Part shown: piece after piece, positions 1 through 6,090 of the stretch | Position numbering within the stretch: position 1 is the stretch's first letter | Layout of the letters: the number at the start of each line of letters is the position of its first letter | From: Chloroflexota bacterium | GTDB lineage: Bacteria; Chloroflexota; Limnocylindria; Limnocylindrales; CSP1-4 | NCBI GenBank assembly: GCA_016200745.1 | Contig: JACQEF010000152.1 | Coordinates: 1 to 11,495 of the forward strand | Length of the DNA stretch: 11,495 nt | Direction of reading: 5' to 3' | Notes under the pieces: model-generated | Told to the model about the DNA's origin: nothing | The model's database searches: none | Seen by the model: only the letters and a program-made list of their open reading frames with translations | Made by a program: the position numbers and the translations under genes

Positions 1-26
1 CGGCACGGACCCACCACCCCTCGGCC

Positions 27-33
27 GGAGGTG
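27..33 (+). promoter_or_regulatory. Ribosome binding site of the MgtE_N/CBS gene
   Basis: GGAGGTG lies four bases before the ATG at 38. It is the strongest Shine-Dalgarno match in the window and fixes this start. No promoter can be judged because only 26 further bases are present upstream. Confidence 0.7.
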
Positions 34-37
34 GCAG

Positions 38-1297
38 ATGCTCTATCTCAGCCAGGCGATCGGTCGCCCGGTGCTCGATCGGGACGGCGATTCCATCGGC
101 AAGGTGGCCGACCTGATCGTCGCCGTGGGCGACCGCTACCCGCCGGTCACTGGCCTGGTCGTCGAGACGGATCGACGCCGCATCTTCCTTCCGTGGACCT
201 CGGTCGCGAGCTTCGACGTGAGCGGCGCCCGCCTCTCGACCGACAAGCTCGACATCACCAAGTTCCACCAGCGCCCGAACGAGATCACCCTGAAGCAGGA
301 CCTGCTCGACAAGCAGATCGTCGACATCGACGGCCGCAAGGTCGTCCGGGTCAACGACCTCCGGCTCGACGAGATCGAGGGCAAGCTCCACCTCGTCGCC
401 GTCGACGTGGGCGCGGCCGGCCTGCTGCGGCGGCTCGGGATCGAGCGCGCCTGGCGGACCCTTGCGCGCAACTCGCGGGTGCCGCTGCCGGAGCGCTACA
501 TCGACTGGGAGGACGTCGATCCGGTCGAGACCTCGATTGCCTCGATCAAGCTCCGGGTGCCCCACCAGGGCCTCGCCGAGCTCCATCCCTCCGACCTTGC
601 GACGATCATCGACCAGCTGGCGCCGAAAGACCGCGTCGGCGTCCTCGCCTCGCTCGACGACGAGGCCGCGGCCGACGTCTTCGAGGAGATGGAGCCCGAG
701 ACCCAGGTCGAGGTCATCGAGGACCTCGATCCGGCCCGCGCCGCCGACATCCTCGAGGAGATGTCGCCCGACGACGCCGCCGATCTCGTCCAGGACCTGT
801 CCGACGAGACCCGCCAGGAGATCCTGGCGCTCATGGAGCGTGACGAGGCCGAGGAGCTCGGCGAGCTGCTCGCCTACCCCGAGGACACCGCCGGCGGGAT
901 CATGACCACCGAGTTCGTGGCGATCCCGGCGGCGCTGACCTGCGCCCAGGCCATCGACCGGCTGCGCGAGATGGAGCCGGACGCCGAGACGATCTACTAC
1001 GTCTACGTCGTCGACGGCGAGGAGCGGATCGTCGGGGTCCTGTCGCTCCGCGACCTCATCGTCTCGGCGCCCGGCAAGCCGATCACCGAGGTCATGATCC
1101 CGGAGCCCGTCACCGTCGACGTCCTGGCGAGCGAGGACGAGGTAGCCGAGGTCGTGGCCCACTACAACCTGCTCGCCGTCCCGGTCACTGATCCGGAGCA
1201 CCGCCTCGTCGGGATCGTCACGGTCGACGACGCGATGGACGCGATCCTGCCCGACGCCTGGCGGAAGCGCCTCCCCCGACTCGCCGAGCGGCACTAG
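38..1297 (+). CDS. PRC-barrel / MgtE_N / CBS-pair cytosolic protein, putative Mg2+ sensor without a channel domain
   Basis: This soluble 419-residue protein has the architecture of the cytoplasmic part of the MgtE Mg2+ channel, with a different N-terminus. Residues 1-60 and about 85-134 look like two PRC-barrel-like units (for example GRPVLDRDGDSIGKV and a second unit around VDIDGRKVVRVNDL). Residues about 181-285 match the MgtE_N superhelix of short acidic repeats, ending in the family motif YPEDTAGGIMT (280-290). Two CBS domains follow (about 286-343 and 350-405); the second ends in LVGIVTVDD (390-398), typical of MgtE. The protein stops at 419, where MgtE would enter its connecting helix and five-helix membrane domain, and no membrane segment is present. 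MgtE_N/CBS modules are known to bind Mg2+ and gate the channel. I infer that this one senses Mg2+ and regulates the NRAMP-like transporter encoded 36 bases downstream. The ATG start is supported by GGAGGTG a few bases upstream. The domain calls are strong; the regulatory role is inference. Confidence 0.9.
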   Translation: MLYLSQAIGRPVLDRDGDSIGKVADLIVAVGDRYPPVTGLVVETDRRRIFLPWTSVASFDVSGARLSTDKLDITKFHQRPNEITLKQDLLDKQIVDIDGRKVVRVNDLRLDEIEGKLHLVAVDVGAAGLLRRLGIERAWRTLARNSRVPLPERYIDWEDVDPVETSIASIKLRVPHQGLAELHPSDLATIIDQLAPKDRVGVLASLDDEAAADVFEEMEPETQVEVIEDLDPARAADILEEMSPDDAADLVQDLSDETRQEILALMERDEAEELGELLAYPEDTAGGIMTTEFVAIPAALTCAQAIDRLREMEPDAETIYYVYVVDGEERIVGVLSLRDLIVSAPGKPITEVMIPEPVTVDVLASEDEVAEVVAHYNLLAVPVTDPEHRLVGIVTVDDAMDAILPDAWRKRLPRLAERH

Positions 1298-1333
1298 GCC
1301 GCGGCGAGCGCAGGCCCGAGGCCGGAGCCACCG

Positions 1334-2704
1334 ATGTCCTGGCGCGAAACGCTCGAGGAGCGGATCCCGCGGCCCCGCGCCCCGCGCGCCGCCGTCCGGG
1401 TGCGGGGCTGGCTGCGAGTGGGCAGCTGGCTGCGGCTGCGCGGCCGGTTCCGCGGCCGGCGCAACCTCCTGGCGTTCCTCGCGGTCATGGGGCCCGGGCT
1501 CATCGCCGGGATCGCCGGCAACGACGCCGGCGGCATCACGACGTACTCGGTCCTCGGCGCCGAGACCGGGCTCGGGCTGCTGTGGCTGTTCCCGGTCACG
1601 ATCGTCATCCTCGCGATCGTCCAGGAGATGGCGGGCCGGCTCGGCGTCGTCACCGGGCAGGGCCTGTCGGATCTCATCCGCGACCGGTTCGGGGTCCGCT
1701 GGACGGTCTTCGCGATGGTCGTCCTGCTCGTCGCCAACGTCGCGAATACGGTCGCCGAGTTCTCCGGGGCCGCGGCCGCGACCGAGATCTTCGGCGTCTC
1801 GCGCTACCTCACCGTGCCGATCGCCGCGGTGGCGATCTGGGCGCTCGTGCTGTTCGCGCCGTCGTACAAGGCCATCGAGCGAGTCTTTCTCGCGACGGCG
1901 GCGGTGTTCGTCGGCTACATCGTCTCGGCCCTACTGTCGCATCCCGACTGGTCGGCCGTCGGGCACGCGCTCGTCACGCCGACGTTCGATGCCTCGCCGT
2001 CGGTCGTGCTGCTGATGGTCGCCCTCGTCGGCACCACGATCACGCCGTACATGCAGTTCTACCTGCAGAGTTCGGTGGCCGAGAAGGGCATCGGCGAGGA
2101 GGAGCTGGGCCTGGAGCGAGCCGATGCCATCGGAGGGGCGATCTGGACGAACATCGTTGCCGTCTTCATCGTCGTGGCGACGGCAGCGACGCTGTTCGCC
2201 GCCAACGTCCACATCTCCACGGCGTCCGATGCGGCGCGTGCCCTCGAGCCGCTCGCCGGCGGGCTCGCCGAGGCGCTGTTCGGGATCGGCCTGTTCGGCG
2301 CCTCTGTGCTCGCCGCGACGATCATGCCGATCTCGACAGCCTTCGTGATCTGCGAGGCGTTCGGCTGGGAATCCGGCGTCGGCAAGCGCTTCTCCGACGC
2401 TCCGGCGTTCTTCACCATCTACACGTTCGTGCTGGCGATCGGCGCCCTGGTCGTGCTGGTCCCGGGCCTCGACCTGATCCCGGTCATCGTCGGGTCCCAG
2501 AACCTCCAGGGCCTGCTGCTCCCGATCGTCCTCGTCTTCATGGTCCTGCTCGTCAACGACGAGCGGCTCATGGGCAAGCACCGCAACGGCCGCGTCGCGA
2601 ACGTCCTCGCCTGGGCGGCCGTCGGCCTGGTCGTGATCCTCGACGCGATCCTGCTCGGCGTGACCGCACTGAGCGTCATCGGCGTCAAGGTCCCCGCGGC
2701 ATGA
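1334..2704 (+). CDS. NRAMP (SLC11)-family divalent metal transporter with atypical metal site, NRMT-like
   Basis: This 456-residue inner-membrane protein has about eleven hydrophobic helices and the NRAMP fold signatures. The unwound TM1 motif reads GNDAGG (62-67), where Mn/Fe NRAMPs have DPGN: the metal-binding Asp (D64) is kept but the Asn is Gly (G67). The TM6 motif reads GTTITPY (233-239) where the canonical form is GATVMPH, so the metal-ligating Met is Thr (T237) and the His linked to proton coupling is Tyr (Y239). Loss of the soft Met ligand is a hallmark of the NRAMP-related Mg2+ transporters (NRMTs), so Mg2+ is a better substrate guess than Mn2+ or Fe2+. Residues 1-43 form an unusual Arg-rich cytosolic tail with about 14 Arg. 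The start is supported by GGAG six bases upstream. The gene follows the MgtE-like sensor gene by 36 bases, probably in one operon. Family membership is firm; substrate is inferred. Confidence 0.9.
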   Translation: MSWRETLEERIPRPRAPRAAVRVRGWLRVGSWLRLRGRFRGRRNLLAFLAVMGPGLIAGIAGNDAGGITTYSVLGAETGLGLLWLFPVTIVILAIVQEMAGRLGVVTGQGLSDLIRDRFGVRWTVFAMVVLLVANVANTVAEFSGAAAATEIFGVSRYLTVPIAAVAIWALVLFAPSYKAIERVFLATAAVFVGYIVSALLSHPDWSAVGHALVTPTFDASPSVVLLMVALVGTTITPYMQFYLQSSVAEKGIGEEELGLERADAIGGAIWTNIVAVFIVVATAATLFAANVHISTASDAARALEPLAGGLAEALFGIGLFGASVLAATIMPISTAFVICEAFGWESGVGKRFSDAPAFFTIYTFVLAIGALVVLVPGLDLIPVIVGSQNLQGLLLPIVLVFMVLLVNDERLMGKHRNGRVANVLAWAAVGLVVILDAILLGVTALSVIGVKVPAA

Positions 2705-2720
2705 CCGCTAGGATGGTCAT

Positions 2721-3521
2721 GTGAAGGGCGTAATCCTGGCCGGCGGGACCGGATCTCGGCTCCACCCGCTGACACTCGTGACGAACAAGCACCTGCTGCC
2801 GGTCTTCGACCGGCCGATGATCTACTACCCCATCGAGACGCTCGGCGGCATGGGGATCAGCGAGGTCATGGTGGTCCTCGGCGGGCGCAGCATCGGCGAC
2901 ATCGTCGAGCTGCTGGCCGACGGTGCCGGATTCGACCTGGAGCTCACCTACCGCTACCAGCGAGGGGCGCTCGGGATCGCCCATGCCATCGGGCTTGCCC
3001 GCGACTTCGTGGGCGACGATTCGTTCTGCGTCGTGCTCGGGGACAACATCCTCCGCGGCCGCCCGCTTGCTGAAGAGGCCCGCGAGTTCGAGGCGGGGCC
3101 ATACCAGGCCGGGACCCTGCTCTACCGCGTACCCGAACCGGAGCGGTTCGGGGTGGCCGAGTTCGACGCGGCCGGCCTGCTGGTTGGGTTCGAGGAGAAG
3201 CCCGAGCATCCGAAGAGCGATCAGATCCCGATCGGCGTGTACTTCCTGCGCCCGGATGCCTTCGGCGTCATCGAGCACCTGGCGCCATCCGGCCGGGGGG
3301 AGTTCGAGATCACCGACGTGCTCAACCACTACGTAGCCGGCGGAGGCCTCTACTGGCGACGGTACGAAGGCCACTGGACCGACGCCGGGACCATCGAATC
3401 GCTGCTGCATGCGTCGGCGCTGGCGGCCGAGGCGTCCGATCCAGCTGCCTCGGTCCCATTCGGCGCCGATTCCACGCGTCACGCGGGCACGCTTGAGACA
3501 GGGACGCCGGAGCCCAGGTGA
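2721..3521 (+). CDS. rfbA: Glucose-1-phosphate thymidylyltransferase, short form
   Basis: The enzyme makes dTDP-glucose and pyrophosphate from dTTP and glucose-1-phosphate, the first step to dTDP-L-rhamnose. The N-terminal signature LAGGTGSRLHPLT (6-18) with K23 and LLPVFDRPMIYYP is the nucleotide-binding loop of the RmlA family. LGDN (106-109) carries the metal-binding Asp, EEKP is at 158-161, EITDVLN at 196-202, and WTDAGT at 219-224. At 266 residues it is shorter than the roughly 290 of enterobacterial RmlA. The recognisable domain ends near 232 and the remainder is a low-complexity Ala/Ser/Thr/Pro tail, so the usual C-terminal allosteric helices seem absent. It uses a GTG start with AGGATGG just upstream, 16 bases after the transporter stop, and overlaps rfbB by GTGA. 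A related nucleotidyltransferase specificity (UTP or another sugar) is less likely given rfbB/rfbD next door. Confidence 0.93.
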   Translation: MKGVILAGGTGSRLHPLTLVTNKHLLPVFDRPMIYYPIETLGGMGISEVMVVLGGRSIGDIVELLADGAGFDLELTYRYQRGALGIAHAIGLARDFVGDDSFCVVLGDNILRGRPLAEEAREFEAGPYQAGTLLYRVPEPERFGVAEFDAAGLLVGFEEKPEHPKSDQIPIGVYFLRPDAFGVIEHLAPSGRGEFEITDVLNHYVAGGGLYWRRYEGHWTDAGTIESLLHASALAAEASDPAASVPFGADSTRHAGTLETGTPEPR

Positions 3522-4576
3522 AGCTCCTCGTCTGCGGCGGGGCGGGCTTCATCGGCAGTGCCTTCGTCCGCCGCCGCCTCGCCGCCACGGACGACACGGT
3601 CGTCGTCCTCGACAAACTCACGTACGCGGGAAATCTGGCGAACCTGACCGATGTCGAGGCGGAGCACGGCCCATCAGGTCGCTATCGCTTCGCCCACGGT
3701 GACATCGCCGATCCCGAGGTCGTCGACGAGCTGGTCGTCGGCGGAGATACCGACGCGGTCGTCAACTTCGCCGCCGAATCCCATGTCGACCGCTCGATCC
3801 TCGACGCCGAGGCGTTCCTCCGGACCGGGGTCCTCGGGGTCCATGTCCTGCTCGAGGCCACCCGTCGCCTGGCCGAGGCGCGCAACGGAGCCGGACGGCG
3901 GCCGCGCTTTCTCCAGGTCTCGACCGACGAGGTGTATGGCTCGGTGCCCGAGGGCAAGGCGCTCGAGACCGATCCACTCGCGCCGCAGAGTCCCTACAGC
4001 GCCGCCAAGGCCGCGGGGGAGCTCCTGGTCCAGGCCTACCGAAGCACGCACGGGCTCGACATCGTCATGACCCGAGGGGCGAACACCTACGGCCCGCGCC
4101 AGCATCCCGAGAAGCTCGTGCCGCTGTTCGTGACGAACGCCCTCCAGGGATTCCAGCTGCCGCTCTACGGCGACGGCCTCCAGCGACGAGACTGGCTCCA
4201 CGTCGACGATCACGCCGATGCCGTCGGGATCGTCCTCGACGCTGGCGAGGGGGGCGGCATCTACAACGTGCCGGGCACTGGCGAGCGAACGAACCTCGAG
4301 CTCACAGAGACGATCCTCCGGCTTCTCGACCAACCCCGATCGCTCATCCGACGGGTCGAGGACCGGCCCGGCCACGACCGACGCTACGCCATGGATGGCG
4401 GGCAGATCGCGACGCTCGGTTGGCAGCACGCCGTTGGATTCGACGATGGTCTTGCAGGCACGGTCGCCTGGTACCGCGACAACGAGGCATGGTGGCACCC
4501 TCTCCTCGATGGTGATTGGCGGGCCTACTACGACCGGCAGTACGGACGCCGACTCGCTGAGTCGGTGGATGCGTGA
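3518..4576 (+). CDS. rfbB: dTDP-glucose 4,6-dehydratase
   Basis: A 352-residue extended short-chain dehydrogenase/reductase that converts dTDP-glucose to dTDP-4-keto-6-deoxyglucose using bound NAD+. The Rossmann motif GGAGFIGS (7-14) binds the cofactor, and the family motif DKLTYAGNL (32-40) follows. NFAAESHVDRS (83-93) is characteristic of RmlB. STDEVYG (135-141) supplies the catalytic Thr, Asp and Glu, and YSAAK (160-164) the Tyr and Lys. TYGPRQHPEKLVP and RDWLHVDDHADA are the usual substrate-binding stretches. The length is normal for the family. The GTG start overlaps the rfbA stop by four bases and has GGAG five bases upstream, implying translational coupling. Function is assigned with high confidence from the full set of motifs. 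Confidence 0.96.
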   Translation: MKLLVCGGAGFIGSAFVRRRLAATDDTVVVLDKLTYAGNLANLTDVEAEHGPSGRYRFAHGDIADPEVVDELVVGGDTDAVVNFAAESHVDRSILDAEAFLRTGVLGVHVLLEATRRLAEARNGAGRRPRFLQVSTDEVYGSVPEGKALETDPLAPQSPYSAAKAAGELLVQAYRSTHGLDIVMTRGANTYGPRQHPEKLVPLFVTNALQGFQLPLYGDGLQRRDWLHVDDHADAVGIVLDAGEGGGIYNVPGTGERTNLELTETILRLLDQPRSLIRRVEDRPGHDRRYAMDGGQIATLGWQHAVGFDDGLAGTVAWYRDNEAWWHPLLDGDWRAYYDRQYGRRLAESVDA

Positions 4577-5469
4577 GCATCGGGGAGGTCCCATTCAGGG
4601 AGCGCATCGCCGTCACGGGGGCTGGCGGGCGACTCGGCCGGGCCCTGATCGAAGCGCTCGCGACTGACGACTGGGACGTGCTGCATTGGGCTCGCGTGGA
4701 CTACGATCTCGACGACCCAACCGCCGCCGAGCGGCTCGTCGCGCGGGACCGACCAGACATCGTGATCCATGCCGCGGCATGGACGGATGTCGATGGCTGC
4801 GCTCGCGATCCGGACCTTGCGATGCGCCGCAACGCTGTTGCCACCGGCGAGTTGGCTGCTGCCTGCGCCGAGCGCGGTGCGGGCCTCGTCGTCATCTCCA
4901 CGAATGAGGTCTTCGACGGCGCCCGGACCGATCGCCGAGGCTATCGCGAGGATGACAGCCCGAGGCCAATCAATCCGTACGGCGCGAGCAAGCTCGCAGG
5001 AGAAGTGGCTGCTCGCGCCACAATGGGGGCCGATCGTCGCCTCTGGATCGTTCGGACGGCGTGGCTGTACGGACCCCCCGGCAATGACTTCCCGACGAAG
5101 ATCCTCGCAGCGTCGGATCGACTCGCGTTCCACGAGCCACTGCGCGTCGTCGCTGACGAGATCGGATCTCCGACCTTCACCCGGGATCTGGCCGCTGCGA
5201 TCGTCGGGCTCCTGCGTGCGCCGGCCAACACCTACCACCTGACGAATGGCGGCGCGGCGTCACGTGCCGAGTGGGCCGAGCGAGTCCTGGTGCGAGCCGG
5301 TCACAACCGGCCTGTCAGCCGCATTCCGCAGCGCGAGTACGAGCGCCTGTCGCGACCGCCGCTCTGGGGGGTCCTTGATGGGAGGCGCGCCAACTCTGTT
5401 GGCATCCGGCTCCGGCCGTGGGATAACGCCCTGGATGACTACCTCGTTGGGCTCACGTCTGCCCGCTGA
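4573..5469 (+). CDS. rfbD: dTDP-4-dehydrorhamnose reductase
   Basis: A 298-residue SDR-fold protein that performs the last step, NAD(P)H-dependent reduction of dTDP-4-keto-L-rhamnose to dTDP-L-rhamnose. The dinucleotide-binding motif GAGGRLG is at 16-22. HAAAWTDVDGC (66-76) and the segment ISTNEVFDG (108-116) match RmlD, with STNEVFDG in place of the commoner STDYVFDG. The catalytic pair is in YGASK (136-140), followed by RTAWLYG. The GTG start overlaps the rfbB stop as GTGA. The first ten residues are a short extension before the Rossmann strand, and no better in-frame start is visible. The 3' end overlaps the convergent rfbC gene by 31 bases. It is the last gene of the rfbA-rfbB-rfbD run. 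Confidence 0.93.
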   Translation: MSIGEVPFRERIAVTGAGGRLGRALIEALATDDWDVLHWARVDYDLDDPTAAERLVARDRPDIVIHAAAWTDVDGCARDPDLAMRRNAVATGELAAACAERGAGLVVISTNEVFDGARTDRRGYREDDSPRPINPYGASKLAGEVAARATMGADRRLWIVRTAWLYGPPGNDFPTKILAASDRLAFHEPLRVVADEIGSPTFTRDLAAAIVGLLRAPANTYHLTNGGAASRAEWAERVLVRAGHNRPVSRIPQREYERLSRPPLWGVLDGRRANSVGIRLRPWDNALDDYLVGLTSAR

Positions 5470-6059
5470 CGCATCGCTTCGAGCGCTTCTTCCAGGCTGG
5501 GGTTCGTGGCGTCACGGCGCGACAGGATCGGCGAGCGGATTGGCCACTGGACGGCGGCCATCGGATCGTTCCAGGCGAAGCCGTGCTCGTCGGTCCCCGT
5601 GTACTCGTTGGTGACCATATAGAGCAGGGCAACGCGCTCGAGCGCCAGGAAGCCGTGGGCCACACCGGCTGGGATGTGGACGGCTGACCCGAACGTCATT
5701 TCGAATGTGGCCGTCGCTGTCGCAGCCGCGAGATGGTCGAGCCGGTCCCGGAGGTCCACGAGGGCGACGAAGGCACGACCCTCCAGAAGGACCCAGAGGT
5801 CCGCCTGGCGCTCGTGAACGTGCAGACCGCGAAGGACGCCGGGCTCCGAGCGGGACAGATTTGCCTGCCGGATATCAGCGCCGAATCCACGCGTCCAGCT
5901 TGACCTCCAGAGCTCGGTGAACGACCCGCGCTCGTCGGCGATCGGTCGGAGCGTGCCGAAGGTGACGCCCGACAACCCCGAGGGCTGCCACCCCGGCGGG
6001 GAACTTCCCTGGGCGGGTGACGACGACTCATGCTCCGGCACGGGTACAGATGATGACAT
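5439..6059 (-). CDS. rfbC: dTDP-4-dehydrorhamnose 3,5-epimerase
   Basis: A cupin-fold epimerase that converts dTDP-4-keto-6-deoxyglucose to dTDP-4-keto-L-rhamnose, the step between RfbB and RfbD. Family landmarks are DERGSFTELW (42-51), RGLH (77-80, with the catalytic His at 80), HIPAGVAHGF (128-137), TNEY (150-153) and WNDP (163-166), ending in LSRRD (179-183), where the Asp is a candidate dyad partner. RGLHVHERQ replaces the more usual RGLHYQ. About 30 N-terminal residues rich in Ser, Pro and Gly precede the domain and are not typical. The ATG at 6059 was chosen because longer in-frame starts (6104, 6122) would run into the divergent glycosyltransferase coding region. Its Shine-Dalgarno is weak (GAGAGGG about 11 bases away). 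A downstream GTG or TTG start is possible. It lies on the strand opposite to rfbABD, overlapping rfbD tail to tail. Confidence 0.9.
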   Translation of the reverse strand: MSSSVPVPEHESSSPAQGSSPPGWQPSGLSGVTFGTLRPIADERGSFTELWRSSWTRGFGADIRQANLSRSEPGVLRGLHVHERQADLWVLLEGRAFVALVDLRDRLDHLAAATATATFEMTFGSAVHIPAGVAHGFLALERVALLYMVTNEYTGTDEHGFAWNDPMAAVQWPIRSPILSRRDATNPSLEEALEAMRQRADVSPTR

Positions 6060-6090
6060 ATCGGGTTGGGCCCTCTCGTACCATCGGCAG
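6060..6090. promoter_or_regulatory. 31-base divergent start region between rfbC and the DUF1972-type glycosyltransferase
   Basis: The two start codons face away from each other across only 31 bases. That is too short for two complete sigma-70-type promoters, so promoter elements must extend into the coding ends of both genes or transcripts must be nearly leaderless. The adjacent stretch 6045-6064 is locally richer in A and T than its surroundings. I could not recognise a convincing -35/-10 pair. The region is reported for its geometry rather than for a motif. Confidence 0.35.

Noticed and set aside
31..843. A 270-codon frame overlapping the MgtE_N/CBS gene
   Set aside because: An Arg/Pro/Gly-rich out-of-frame product; the other frame has clear PRC-barrel, MgtE_N and CBS motifs and the better ribosome binding site.
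1298..1333. A possible terminator or promoter between the sensor and transporter genes
   Set aside because: The 36 bases are GC-rich but hold no convincing hairpin with a T-run and no -35/-10 pair; only a Shine-Dalgarno GGAG was seen.
2685..3482. A 265-codon minus-strand open frame antisense to rfbA
   Set aside because: No family features, and it is covered by the full RmlA motif set on the plus strand.
3674..4594. A 306-codon open frame antisense to rfbB
   Set aside because: It mirrors the coding strand of a clearly recognised gene and has no family motif. Long antisense frames are expected in GC-rich DNA.
5470..5495. A small CGCT-TCG-AGCG hairpin near the rfbD/rfbC junction as a possible terminator
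   Set aside because: The stem is only four pairs, has no T-run, and lies within rfbC coding sequence.
5917..6090. A 58-codon upstream extension of the DUF1972-type glycosyltransferase
   Set aside because: It lies wholly over rfbC or the divergent gap and reads as low-complexity residues. The family signature begins at the GTG at 6091.
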